Assembly (NCBI RefSeq): GCF_963259705.1
Contig: NC_081840.1
Coordinates: forward strand, 114,486,074 to 114,550,073
DNA: 64,000 nucleotides
Source: Myotis daubentonii
Lineage: Eukaryota > Chordata > Mammalia > Chiroptera > Vespertilionidae
Direction: 5' to 3'
Every line of letters begins with the position of its first letter. The first letter of the stretch is position 1. The notes beneath the pieces are model-generated. The model was given only the letters and a program-made list of their open reading frames with translations, searched no databases and was not told the origin of the DNA. A program made the translations under genes and the position numbers. Shown one piece after another: positions 21,641-32,720 of the stretch.

Positions 21641-22410
21641 TGAGGAGATAAGTGACTGAGGCCATACCTTGAATAGGTGACCAAACCAAGATCAGAATCA
21701 GATTTGCCTTGAGGGTTAAAATGCACTTAATTCAACTCCCATATTTACTGAGTTTTCTTTCTTTCAAAGAACAACAATCACTGTACTAATCGTAATGAAT
21801 GTAAGCCATATAGAAGTGTAATGTTAAAGTGAAAATAAAAGCTCCAACTTGCCCAAGCCATCCCAATTCCATCACACTCCAGTGCTTTCCTGTTGCCCCA
21901 GTGAACTTGATCACACACACTTGCTTTTTCTTTTCTTAACGGAGAGACCACACTATGAATTGGACGGAACTATATGAAACTGCTGACATGTGACGGCTTT
22001 ATAGTGTACAGAATGGCAATTTTATATGGTTCAACTTAAGACATGGTTCTACATTTGTTGCTGCATTCTTTCAAACATCTGCAGTGCCCTATAGTACGAA
22101 AGGCCGTTCCCCGATGTAAACAGTGGCCAGGTTCACAAACCCCGGAGAGCTCCGCTGTGATGCGCCCTGCTGCAGCTCTCCCCCTGCCCTTCCGGCTCTC
22201 CTGTCCTGGCACAGCCTGTGTCTTACCCGCTCTGGGAACCCTTCTTCCGCTGAGGGCTGATTGTGCCACCTTCGCTCATGGCCTTGCTCCTACGAGTCGC
22301 TCTTCCCCGCCCCAACCCACACACTACCATTTAACGAGGCATTTAGACATTTTGCTTGTGCTCTTCAGTCTTTTCTTAGCTTTTAATATTCAATAATAAA
22401 CTCTGACTTT
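21641..22410. other. Unique non-coding DNA
   Basis: A somewhat CpG-richer patch at 22090-22310 ('gtacgaaaggccgttccccg' and neighbours) stands out. No exon or repeat is supported. Confidence 0.42.
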
Positions 22411-22412
22411 TT

Positions 22413-23985
22413 ATATTGAGTTTTATAAGTTTCTTATACGTTTTGGATATTAAGCCCTTATCAGATGTATTAGTGAATATGTTCCCCCATTCAGTCGGTT
22501 TTCTTTTAATTTTGTTGATGGTTTCCTTTGCTGTGCAAAACATTTTTAGTTTGATATAGTCCCATTTGTTTATTTTTTCTTGTGTTTCTCTTGCCCAAGT
22601 GATACATCAGAAAAAATATTGCTATGAAAAATATCTGAAACTTTACTGCCTATGTTTTCTTCTAGGATTTAAATACATTTTGAGTTTATTCTTGTGTATG
22701 GTGTAAGAAGGTGGTCTAGTTTTGTTTTTTTGTTTGCTTTGTTTTTATTGTACATATCCATCCAATTTCCCCAACATCATTCAATTAAGAAATGGGCAAA
22801 GGACCTGAATAGACACTTCTCCAAAGAGGATTTGCAGATGGCCAACAGACATATGAAAGGATGCTCAGCCACTAATCAGAGAAAGGAAAATTAAAGCCAC
22901 AATGAAATATCACCTCACACCTATCAGGATGGCTATCATCAATAAGTCAACAAACTACAAGTGTTGGTGAGGATATAGAGAAAGGGGAACCTTTGTGCTC
23001 TGTTGGTAGGAATGCAGATTGGTGCAGCCTCTGTGGAAGGCACTATGAAGTTTTCTCAAAAAATAAAAAATGAGCCCTAACTGGTTTGGCTCAGTGGATA
23101 GAGCGTCGGCCTGCGGACTGAAGGGTCCCAGGTTTGATTCTGGTCAAGGGCATGCACCTTGGTTGCGGGTACATCCCCAGTAGGGGGTGAGCAGGAGGCA
23201 GCTGATCAATGTTTCTCTCTCATCATTGATGTTTCTAACTCTCTATCCCTCTCACTTCCTCTCTGTAAAAAAATCAATAAAATATATTTTTAAAAAATAA
23301 AAATAAAAAATGAAACTGCCTTATGACTCAGCAATTTGATCCTGGAAATTTATCCAAAGAAACCAGAAACATCAATTCAAAAGAATATAGGTACCCCTAT
23401 GTTATTTGCAGTGTTATTTACAATAGCCAAGATTTGGAAGCAGTCCAAGTGCCCATCAGTAGATGAGTGGATAAAAAAATCTCTGGTATATTTACACAAT
23501 GGAATATTACTCAGCCATAAAAAAGAAAGAACTGTTACATTTTGCAACAGCATGGGTGGACCTGGAGAACATTATGCTAAGTGAAATAAGCCAGAGAAAG
23601 ACAAGTACCATATGATTTCACTTACATGTGGATCTAATGAACAAAATAAACTAACAAAATGGAGACAGACTAATGGACACAGAGAACAGACTGATAGCTG
23701 TCAGAGGGGAGGGGATTGGGGGTTGGGTGAGAAGGGTGAAAGGATTAAACAAAGAAAAAAGAAGAGAGAAAGACTCATGGACACAGACAACAGTATGTTG
23801 ATTGTCAGCAGGAACAAGAGATGGGGGTAGGTAGAGGAGGATAAATGGTGATGGGAGGAGACTTGACTTGTGGTGAACACACAATACAATATACAGATGA
23901 GGTATTATAGAATTGTATACCTGAAACTTGTATAATTTTATTAACTAAATGTCACCGCAATAAATTTAATTAAAATATATAAGAA
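22413..23985 (+). mobile_element. 5'-inverted (twin-primed) LINE-1
   Basis: 22413-22780 is L1 ORF2 sequence on the minus strand. From 22781 the L1 runs on the plus strand from 'caattaagaaatgggcaaag' to the A-rich 3' end. The inverted piece corresponds to the part of ORF2 immediately upstream of the forward piece (compare 16537-16905 with 16917 onward in the L1 above), with only about a dozen bases missing. This is the geometry of twin-priming inversion. A Ves SINE lies within the forward part. Confidence 0.88.
23074..23300 (+). mobile_element. Ves SINE with target duplication
   Basis: Intact-looking Ves: 'gccctaactggtttggctc', 'gcgtcggcctgcggactg', 'tttgattctggtcaaggg', 'cccagtagggggtgagcag', tail 'aaaaatcaataaaatatat'. 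Flanked by 'aaataaaaaatga' at 23061-23073 and 23301-23313, an exact 13-bp duplication. One of the least diverged SINEs here. Confidence 0.96.
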
Positions 23986-24559
23986 GAATACATCTCTGAC
24001 CACCACACCCTCCTTATAAGTCCTCATCCGTTCCCCACACCCTCACAGGCACCGTTCTCCCAGAGTGGCCATAGCTCTCCACCCAAAGGCCCCCCTGGCA
24101 CTTCAGCTGTGCCCCTGCTGTTTTTGTTGTTGCTTTCTCTGCTTGGAATGCCTTCCCCATCCAGCACAGATGAACACATAGAAGGAGTACAATTAAAGAT
24201 CCTCCTAGGAACTGGGTACATCTCCATTATATTTGTCTCCTAAAAAAGATTTTTGAATTCTTCACATAGACCTTCTAAGTCCCAGTTTCCTAATATGTCC
24301 AATGCATCAACTTTGTAGAATAGCTGTAGGATTAGATAATGCGTCTATGGCACCTACCTAGCAGCTGCACATAGTAGGGGCTAACTCAGTGGAAATGGTT
24401 ATTACCATTTGTAAAGCACAGTTTTAGTTTTGGCTGGGTTTTCCATTATTTTTTTAAATCATAAGTGACACATGGCATTATGGAGTTTGAGAAATAAAAA
24501 TAAGGGAAAATAATCACTTATCTCTAACATATTATTTTTGTTTCATTTATTTCAGTCTT
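23986..24559. other. Unique non-coding DNA
   Basis: No element or exon supported. Confidence 0.42.
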
Positions 24560-24790
24560 TCAAAATTGTTTTATTGGGTTAAAATTCATATAATATATAA
24601 TTTAGCATATTAACTATTTTAAGTGACAGTTCAGTGGTATTAAATATATTCATGACTTTGTACAGCCATCATTACCACCCATCTCCATAACTCATCTTAT
24701 AAAACTGAAACTCTATACCCATTAAACAAAGAATTTCCCATTCTCAAGACAATACCCCTCCCGGTTCCAGCCCCTGGCAATCAATTTGAT
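24560..24790 (-). repeat. Ancient L1M 3'UTR fragment (antisense)
   Basis: Antisense L1M-type order: 'ttttattgggttaaaattc', 'gtgacagttcagtggtatt', 'gtacagccatcattacca', 'ccagcccctggcaatc'. Confidence 0.72.
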
Positions 24791-24984
24791 TCACCAAGGT
24801 GTCCTGTAAACCTCTCAAAAATAGCGGAGGGGGCGGGGCTGGGCTGGAGTGGGAGGAAGTGGAGGGTGACAGTATCAAATCTGAACTCTGTGTATTTAGG
24901 ATCATAAGACATCATGGCTGGCAGTGGGTTGAGAAACATGACACTACAGTTTCATTATGAGTGAGTCGAAGAAACAATCTCAAT

Positions 24985-25280
24985 TCTTACTTGACCCTCT
25001 GGGGCCCAACCCTAGAGCTCTTGAGAAGTTACCACTGTTATCAGTTAGCACATATCCTTTCAGTCCTCTGTCTATGCTTTTCCATGAGGAAGCATGGACA
25101 TAATGAAATCTGTATGGTTCTCTGTGTATGTGGGGTTGTGCATGCTACAATCTAAATAAAATCATGCTCCATGTGTTTTTCTGCAAACTGCCTTTTCGCC
25201 CAACAGTAGATCCCGGAGATCTACTGGGTACTTATGGAGCTACTTTGTTCTGTTTAATGTCCCCAGAGTATTCAATAGCA
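24985..25280 (-). repeat. Ancient L1M 3' fragment (antisense)
   Basis: 'gttaccactgttatcagtt', 'cacatatcctttcagtcc' and 'ctgccttttcgcccaac' follow the antisense L1M pattern. Separated from the preceding fragment by about 190 bp of GC-rich unique DNA. Confidence 0.6.
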
Positions 25281-26690
25281 TGAAGACTAGTTTGGATATT
25301 GGTTTGGCTGCTTTAACAAAGACCAAACAGCAAAAGTTTAAACAAGGGAAGAGGTACAGTTTTCATGTGAGAGTTCCAACAGGTAGCGATCCAGTGGCAG
25401 GCAGCTCAGCCCCACCATCTCATCCACTCACCCAGGCACCTCCTGTTTTGTTGCTCTGCCTTTTCCCAATACGTTGTCCCCATCTGTGTGGCAGAAGCTA
25501 GGGAATCCAGGAAGAGGAAATGGAGGGTAGGCATCTCCCTTTTAAGGGTGTGATCTAGAAAATGTAGTTTGCAGGTACAGGTACACGTGCCCAGATATTA
25601 CTAAAAGAAAGGGGGCTGGACATCGGGTCACAGTGACATCCCTTCCACCATGTGATGTGCCTTCATTTCTCTCACCATTTTCCTATTAGTGGATCTTTGG
25701 ATGTATAAATGAGGACACTGCGGCAGGTAAGGTAATGACCTACCTGTGTTCTCACAGTGAGCTTGGCAAAACGCAGTCTCCTGCCCCCTAGCACCGTGCT
25801 TTGCCCCCAGCACGGAGTGTTTACTAGCCAAGCACTTGGTGCCCAGGGCAGCCTGCCTAAAAGGTTCTCTCGAAGAGCATGGCTGGGGGAAGAGGTGACC
25901 TTCCGCCAGGGGAGGCCCCTATGCCACTGTTGATTGACCAGGCAGGGGACTCCCAGGCAGGGCCAGCAGCTGCTGCAGCTTGCACATCAGTCTCATGGGG
26001 GCTGGGGCTGGGCTTTGGCTGGAGCAGCCGGTCTGGGTCAGAGATCACAGCCAGGGTGACTGGCACTTGGCCTAACATGCGTCTCAGGCCCTCAGCTTGT
26101 GTTGAGAGGGAACACACCGCTCACAGCAAGCCAGAGGCCCCAGCAGGACTCAAGCTTTTCACCGTGGAGAGTGCCAGAGTGCTTTGTGACTCGGGAGCTC
26201 CCCAGGGCACACCGTGTGACGGCCTGGGCCGAACCACGCTCTGCCGGCTGAAGACCTGATACCCGGAGCCTCCTCCTGGGCTCCTCTGCACCACCAGCAT
26301 CGCCAGCCCAGCTCCAGGCTCAGGGGTTTAAAATAAGCCTGTCAACACGTCTAAAAAGGAAACGTGCCATGTTGTGCCACGGTACATCATATTGATGCCG
26401 ACTAACAAGCGCCATGGGGAGACTGACAGAACTCACAGCCCAGCGCGGTCTGGGATGACAGGAGCGAGTGCCGGCTCATCCACATGAAGGCAGTGCTGCC
26501 TCATAAGCAGGTCACAAGCCCCAATGCCTGGATCCCTCTCATCCGCAGGTCACAGGCCGCCCAGCTCCCGCACACATAGTTGGCTGGGGAGGGGAGAAGA
26601 GAGGAAGGAGAAGGAGATGGGAGGAAAATAGCAGGGGAGACAATTGGAAATCAAGATGCTAGCTGAGTCCACAATGACTCAGGGGCAAGT
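25281..26690. other. Mixed unique DNA with old repeat traces
   Basis: 25290-25500 ('ggtttggctgctttaacaa') looks like an old dispersed repeat of unresolved family. 25690-25830 is a weak antisense MIR. 25870-26330 is GC-rich with a 126-codon open frame (25879-26259) that has no recognisable domain. A coding reading is not supported. Confidence 0.4.
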
Positions 26691-26695
26691 TGGAA

Positions 26696-27673
26696 TGGGG
26701 AGCCAGTCAGAGACAGAGATAAATTATCATAGTGGCATGGAGAGGTCCAGGAGAGAGAGAGAGCGAGAGAGAGAGACTCCCATGGCCCTCACAGGGTTGG
26801 ATCAGTCCTTGTTTTCTGTCACTTGTTAAGACATCAGAGTGTGTACCTTACAAAGAAGATACCTACTGAAAAAGGCTCATGATGCTTAACTGGCCTCAAA
26901 TTAATAACAACAGTAGCCATTTCTTTACAGGGGCCTCTCCTACAAACTGCACTTCAGGGAGAATCCTGCACTGAACTGCCTACCTGCAGTGTGTTTCTTC
27001 CACCTGAGCCAGCCTCACAGAGGAGTGCCTGGAATACTATTTCAACCAATAGGATTCCCCATCCAGGTGGAGCTGTGCAGCTACATCCCATCAGCTTTGT
27101 CGCCAACAAGTGAGAGCAGCTCCACTCTGACCAATCAGGACCGTACCTTTTGGGCCAAGAACTTTGAGGATTTGGAATCCTCATTTGCATGAGGACAAAC
27201 CAATCAGGAATCAAGGGTGGAGACCTCTGTCTATATAAGCCAATTCCCCCCTGGCTTGGGGAGCACATTTTCCCTTTCTGCCGAAGACTGAAGAATGTGT
27301 TTCCCTGGGCTAGCAGGTAGACCAGCGCAGGCCAGAGCAGACTGGCGCAGGATGGGATAGACCAGGCCAGAGCAGAGTGGACCAGCGCAGGCCAGAGCAG
27401 ACTGGCGCAGGATGGGATAGACCAGGCCAGAGCAGAGTGGACAGGCAGCAGGACCAACGCAGAGCAGAGCTGTCTGGCTGGAGAGGGGCCTGGCCCCAGT
27501 GTTGCCTCACAGTGTGCTGTTTTCACAGTCGTGCTGTATGACAACTGAGCTGTTCCACAGCTGTGCTATATCACAGAGCTCTGTTGCACTGAATAAAATT
27601 TCCTTCTTTACCGCACCCCAAATTGGGGGCCCCTGTTGGTGTTGAATTGGCACCAATGACCCTCAGTTGACAA
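26696..27673 (+). mobile_element. Solo LTR of a class I-like endogenous retrovirus
   Basis: Clear LTR architecture: three CCAAT boxes (about 27045, 27131, 27200), an octamer ATTTGCAT at 27183-27190, a TATA box 'ctatataagc' at 27231, and AATAAA at 27592-27597. A U5-like end reads 'caccaatgaccctcagttga' and 'caaca'. The right end is at 27673. The left end is uncertain: TGGGGAGCC at 26696 would give 4-bp flanks GGAA on both sides, while TGTTAAG at 26824 is an alternative. No internal genes follow, so this is a solo LTR. Confidence 0.72.
27321..27440. repeat. Perfect 60-bp tandem duplication in the LTR
   Basis: Bases 27321-27380 and 27381-27440 are identical over all 60 positions. They lie between the TATA box and the polyadenylation signal, so in the R region. 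Further partial copies of the 'agaccaggccagagcagag' core flank them. Confidence 0.97.
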
Positions 27674-27810
27674 CAGGAATTTGTGAATATTTCCTCAGGA
27701 ATAAATGAGCCTGTTTATTTCAAAATGGCTTGGGGATACAGAAACCACCCTAAGACATGGTTTATTTATGAAGAAATTGGAAAAGATTGTGCCCTGCTCT
27801 GTCTGGCCCT

Positions 27811-27886
27811 CACCACAAAAAGAAGGAATTCTTACCATGTGCAACAGCATGGATGGAACTGGAGAGCATTATGCTAAGCGAAATGG
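27811..27886 (+). repeat. Orphan 75-bp L1 internal fragment
   Basis: 'aaaagaaggaattcttacca', 'tgcaacagcatggatgg' and 'gcattatgctaagcgaaat' match the L1 3' ORF2/UTR junction seen at 30340-30400, 23520-23585 and 17826-17895. Sequence on both sides is not L1 and there is no poly-A tail. Confidence 0.85.
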
Positions 27887-28289
27887 AATGGCTCCATCTC
27901 CACCAGGGAAGGAATTGCAACAGGGTTTGGCAGCTTTGTGGGGTGAGCACTGCCTGTACAAGCAATGGAGCGCCTCCTGCTCTGAGCCTCAGGTTCCCTA
28001 TCTGTATCAGGAGAAGGTTAAGCCAGAGCCTGTATGTGTCTGGTGAGCCAGGGAGGACCAGCATCAGCTGAAAGGCAGACAGCCCCAAGCCCCTGGGCTA
28101 ACTGGTCTGGAGCTCCCCTTCCAGGGGACCCACCTGCTGAGAGCTGGGTCCCCCAGCACTCCCAACACGCTGTCCTTGCATTTCCAGTTCACCCAAGTGC
28201 CTTGCAGAGCTGCAGAACTGGAAGAGGTTGGGCTTCAGGAGTCACAAGCTAAAATGTGTTGCATCTTCCTAGAAGGTCAAAACTGAGAG
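27887..28289. other. Unique non-coding DNA
   Basis: No element or exon supported. Confidence 0.42.
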
Positions 28290-28510
28290 TGTGGCCTCTG
28301 AAAACAGACACACTTGAATTTGAAGTCCAGCTCTGTTACTTCCTATCTGCGTGCCTGCAGGCACTGGATCTAAACTGTCAGTCTCAGCTTCCTCCTTGTA
28401 AATGGGGATAATAACAGTGCCTAAGTCATACTGTTGTCCTGAGGATTAATGAAATAATGCAAATAAAGTGCTTAGCATAGAGCAAAATATGTGGTAACTC
28501 CTCAGTAAGT
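28290..28510 (+). repeat. MIR SINE
   Basis: Good sense MIR: 'gaatttgaagtccagctc', 'tgttacttcctatctgcg', 'cttcctccttgtaaatgggg', 'gaggattaatgaaataatgc', 'agtgcttagcatag'. Confidence 0.87.
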
Positions 28511-28743
28511 GTCCTCTTATAATGTTTAATATGTGGATGTGAATGAATATGTGTGTATATTTGGACAAAAATGAATACAAATTTATGACAGCATGTCACA
28601 AATTCTGAGAGATCATAAAAGGATACAGGAAAAGCAAAGTTTGCTTTCACCTCCTGCCCCCAACCCCATCCTGTTCCTCTCTGCAGAAGGGCTAGCTGTT
28701 AAGAGTTTGAATTCTTCCAGACTATCCTATAAGCATTTATATA

Positions 28744-29514
28744 CAGGGTGGGACAAAAGTAGGTTTATAATCCTATATAATAAAAGGCTAATATGCAAAT
28801 AGATCAAACAGTGGAACAACTGGAACAACCAAACAACCGAACAACTGGTCACTATGACGTGTGCTGACCACCAGGGGGCGTGTGCGGACATGGCGGGCAT
28901 TGGCCACGGCAGGATGGTGAAGCAGATGAATGGGGGCTCCAGACCAAGGTGGGGCACCCATCGCTGTCATTGGGGCGAGCCTCTGGTGGTTCCTGAAAAT
29001 TATTTGCTCCTGTGTGCTGCAGTCCTGCCCAGCACTCGCACCTGCTGCTGGCGCCAGAGCCGCCATCACACCCACTGCCTGTTCCCCGGTGCCAGTCCTG
29101 ATCACTGGGCACCATCAGCAGGTGTGAGCAGCAGCTGCCAACACTGATCTCCCCTGAGGGCTTCTCCACCTCCCCCTGATCCTGCCGCTCACACCCGCAG
29201 ATGGTACCAGCCCTGCTTGCACCCAATTGCTGGCGGCAGCCCCAATAGCTCTGCGCCATCAGTGTGTGGGAGCAGTGGCGGTGGTGGTGGGAGCGGGGCT
29301 GCAGGCAGACAGGGGGCTGTGGTGGGAAGGGCCGGGTGGGAGCGCAGAGGATGGACGGAGAACTGCCCCTGTGCCTACTGCAGCCTTGTGGCCCACAGTT
29401 CCTTTCAAGGTACATGAATTCATGCACTGGGCCCCTAGTTAATAAATAATAATACAGGAATAAACTCTGTGTTTTGCATACTCACAACTACAAACCTACT
29501 TTTGCCCCGCCCTG
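28744..29514. mobile_element. Mariner/Tc1-type MITE split by a Helitron
   Basis: Terminal inverted repeats CAGGGTGGGACAAAAGTAGG at the left and the complement of 'cctacttttgccccgccctg' at the right. Removing the Helitron (668 bp) leaves a 103-bp palindromic MITE, too short to encode transposase. The left flank is TA. The right flank is CA, one change from the TA duplication expected for this superfamily. Confidence 0.9.
28771..29438 (+). mobile_element. Non-autonomous Helitron nested in the MITE, 668 bp
   Basis: Starts TCCTATATAATAAAAGGC and ends 'catgcactgggcccctag' (CTAG 29435-29438), between A (28770) and T (29439). It contains a GC-rich middle with CpGs and the phrase 'gaacaactggaacaac' repeated near the 5' end. 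No Rep/helicase gene. Confidence 0.95.
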
Positions 29515-30327
29515 CACATATGTTAATATACAAATATATGGTTTGTTTTGTTTACCAAATAGTATATGTGTTCTTCTACAACCTGCCTTTCCCCTTAACA
29601 ATATGGTTTTGCAGATAGGCTTCATTTCTTTTACCTATATCTATTCCTTTTAAAAAGCCAAACTGCTGTGAAGTGTTCTACAGTGTGTCAGTTTAATCTC
29701 TCTCTGTTGAGGACCATTTAATTTGGTCCTTCTTTTTCTTTTCTTGTTATGGCAATACAGCAATAAATATCTTAGATATATTGCTTTGTATACACATGCA
29801 AGTATTTCTCTAGGATTGCTACTCCAAAGTTTTTGGTCAAAGGTTATGTACATTTAAAAATATGATAGATTATGCCAAGTTTCTCTCCAATAATGATATT
29901 CCAATGTATACACCTGCCAGCAACACATAAAACTATTTCTTCAGTCCACTGTGCCTCCTACCTCCCCCATTCAACACTGTGCCTCCTACCTCCCCCAGAT
30001 TTTGCTCATCTGATAGGCGATGAGCACTATCCCACTACTGCTTTCATTTGTGTTTTCCTGATTTCTTGTAAGTACGAGCATTTTCTTATGGCTGTTGGCA
30101 TTTCTTTTTCTGTGCACAGCCCTTCCACATTCTTTGATCATTTTTCTACTGAATTCTTGTCTATTTTCTAATTGATCTGTACATGCGATTTATATATGTG
30201 GGATATTATTTCTTTGTCTTTAACTCATGTGGCAAATATTTTCTCCTAGTCTTGTCTCTTGTCTTTTAACTTTATTTTGTCCTTTATCATTTTTATAACA
30301 CTTTTATGTGGTCAAATTTATCAGTTG

Positions 30328-30716
30328 CACGCTGCGGTAAAAAAGAAGGAATTCTTACCATTTGCAACAGCATGGATGGAACTGGAGAGCATTATGCTAA
30401 GCAAAATTAGCCAGTCAGAGAAAGAGAAATATCACATGATCTCACTCATTTGTGGAATATAATGAACAACATAAACTGATGAACAAAAACATGTCCAGGG
30501 ACAGAGAAGCATCAATCAGACCATCAAACCTCAGAGTGAAGGTAGGAGAGGGTGGGGGTAAGGGGGAGAGATCAACCAAAGGACTTATCATGCATATAGG
30601 CCTAACCAATGGACACAGACACCAGGGGGGGGAGGGCATCAGTGGGGGGAGGGGCAATGGGGGGATAAGGACACATATGTAATACCTTAATCAATAAAGA
30701 AAAAAATTAAATTAAA
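30328..30716 (+). mobile_element. 5'-truncated young L1 with target duplication
   Basis: A 389-bp L1 3' end with polyadenylation motif 'caataaagaaaaaaatt'. Flanked by CAAATTTATCAGTTG (30313-30327) and CAAATTATCAGTTG (30717-30730), a target duplication differing by one T. It has a G-rich 3'UTR stretch ('caggggggggagggcatc'). Inserted in the older antisense L1. Confidence 0.93.
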
Positions 30717-31147
30717 CAAATTATCAGTTGCCATTGAGTTCTGAGTTTTTTAAAGATATATTATTTCCTTAAGATTGTATTTGTTCTAATACTTTAATTG
30801 TTTCATATTATGTTTGGTTCTTTAAACCAACTGGAAATTTTTGTGGGTCATTGTGTGCAGAAAGAAACCTAACTTTACTGGGGTTTTTTTTTGGCTCGTG
30901 CTTACTCTGTTTTTTTTGTTTTGTTTTTTCAACAGCATTTATAAAGTAGTCTATACACTTCTCACTGATACAATTTGCCACCTCTACAGAAAAATCCAAA
31001 ACCATTTACATGTGGATTGAGAGCTCTCAGGCCAGACCTAACTCACGTTTTTTCACGTTAAGTTGTTTTTTGCAGTATGAGCTTTATTTGCACCTGCCTA
31101 TCTCCCTCAAATTGTTATTAAGCCTTACTTTAAAAGTATAGAGAATC

Positions 31148-31364
31148 TGCCTGACTGCTGTGGCTCAGTGGTTGAGCATCTACCTATAAGCCAGGAGGTC
31201 ACAGTTCAATTCCCCGTCAGGACACATGCCTGGGTTGCGGGCTCGATCCCTAGCGTGGGGTATGCAGGAGGCAGCTGATTAATGATTCTCTTTCATCATC
31301 GATGTTTCTCTCTCTCTCCCTCTCCCCTCCTCTCTGAAATCAATAAAAATATATTTAAAAAAAT
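31148..31364 (+). mobile_element. Ves SINE with 16-bp target duplication
   Basis: Head 'ctgtggctcagtggttgag', 'agttcaattccccgtcagg', 'gcgggctcgatccctagc', tail 'gaaatcaataaaaatat'. Flanked by 'aaaagtatagagaatc' at 31132-31147 and 31365-31380, identical. A different subfamily head from the SINE at 23074 (closest to 52012). Confidence 0.96.
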
Positions 31365-31380
31365 AAAAGTATAGAGAATC

Positions 31381-32289
31381 AACATTCAAGAACATGGTGT
31401 GTCTTTCCATTTGCTTCAGTCATCTGCTTTCTCCTTCAAGATTATTTTAAGTTTCTTAATTTAGTTCTCACACTCCCACAGCATTTAGACATCGTTCCCA
31501 ATACTGAACAACATGAAAATTTGAGGGAATTCTTTTAAAAAATTTTTTGACTATTTTTTGCTTCTTGTGAAAAATAGGAAGATCTGGCAACACTGCGCCC
31601 ATGTTCTGCTAGGCAACAACTGATTGCCACTTGAGAGAGGCTCGCCTGCCACAGAGAATGTGTTCCCGTATCACAGTTTCTGGATGTGCACCGGGCTCAC
31701 CTCTTGTGTCACTGCCTGGCCCTGACAGGCAATGGATTTTGAACCCTGACTTGGCAACTTCTACTCACACGCATACACCTCATTGTGAGGTTCACTGCAT
31801 GTGCCTCCTGAGGTCTGCCTACCTTGCCTCCCTCTGGTCCCTGAGCTGCTTGCTCAAAGGTCCCCTCAGGCCTTCAGTGGCTTGAGGGCCAGGCTCTGTG
31901 TGACCCTGACTCTGGCCATGGAGCTGATCTGCTCAGAGCAGAGGCTCTGGTTTATAGCACCATTTCTGGGCTCCGTGGAGGTGCCTGCCACGGGCATAGT
32001 TTTATGCCTCTACAGCTGCTCATAGATGACAGTCTGGAAGTTTTGAGAATTCAGCACCTTGTGTTGAAAACTGACCAATGGGAAAGAGAAGGTGGGGAGG
32101 AGCTACTTCTTCTCTGCTGACAGACTATTACAAGTAGCAGTGGTTTCAAACAACCTCTCACTATACCCAGGCTTTTTCTGTTCCTAAATTTTAAAAATTG
32201 TGGTAAAATAGCCAGAATAGAAAATTTACCATTCAACCTCCTTTTGTGTGAGGGAGCCCGTCTCAGAATACTTAAGCTTGTATTTACAT
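31381..32289. other. Unique non-coding DNA
   Basis: No repeat or exon supported. A GC-richer patch at 31640-31990 contains short open frames only. Confidence 0.42.
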
Positions 32290-32720
32290 TTTCTCTGGAT
32301 TGGTGTCCTAGTGTTGGCATAATTATGTACCATGAAAAGGGTAGAAATGTACTCTTATAAGGACAGACATGTGTTTTTTCAGAGTTCTGGAAGTTGGAGG
32401 GCTGGAATCAAAGTGTGAATAAGGCCATGCTCCCTGAGCTTTCTAGGAAAGAATGCTTCTTTGCCTCTTGTAGCTTCTGGTGGTTGCTGGCAATACTTGA
32501 TACTCCTTGACTTATAGATGCGTCACTTCAACGTCTGCCTCTCTCCTCACGTGGCCTTCTTTCCTGTGTGCATCTGTGTGTCTCTGTATCTTTCTTTTTA
32601 TAAGGTCATCAGTCACTGATTTAAGGCCCACCATAATCCAGTGTGGCCACATCTTAATAATTACATCTGTAAAGATCCTATTTCCAAATTATGTTACATT
32701 CTGAGGCTCCGGATGGGCAT
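32290..32720 (+). repeat. Ancient dispersed repeat, family unresolved
   Basis: The order 'gttctggaagttggagggc', 'tgcctcttgtagcttctgg', 'tcctcacgtggccttcttt', 'tataaggtcatcagtcac', 'cctatttccaaattatg' is a well-known mammalian repeat pattern, of LTR or LINE origin. I do not recall its name with confidence. Confidence 0.6.

Larger units (their letters stand above)
28560..31010 (-). repeat. Ancient L1M-like LINE (antisense), host of nested insertions
   Basis: Antisense old L1 3' region: 'gctagctgttaagagtttg' before 28744, then after the MITE 'caacctgcctttccccttaa', 'gtatttctctaggattgc', 'gtatacacctgccagcaac', 'tcttgtctattttctaattg', and after 30730 'ttaaaccaactggaaattt'. It is interrupted by a mariner MITE (28744-29514, itself holding a Helitron) and by a younger L1 (30328-30716). 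Confidence 0.75.

Noticed and set aside
22090..22310. CpG island/promoter
   Set aside because: Only a modest CpG excess over about 200 bp, and no TATA, initiator or transcript evidence.
25879..26259. 126-codon frame in GC-rich DNA
   Set aside because: Ala/Gly-rich without motifs, and no promoter or splice support.
26954..27544. 196-codon frame on the minus strand
   Set aside because: Lies within a solo LTR and its 60-bp tandem. Antisense to LTR transcription.
28852..29427. 191-codon frame on the minus strand
   Set aside because: Inside a non-autonomous Helitron. No recognisable domain and GC-rich composition.
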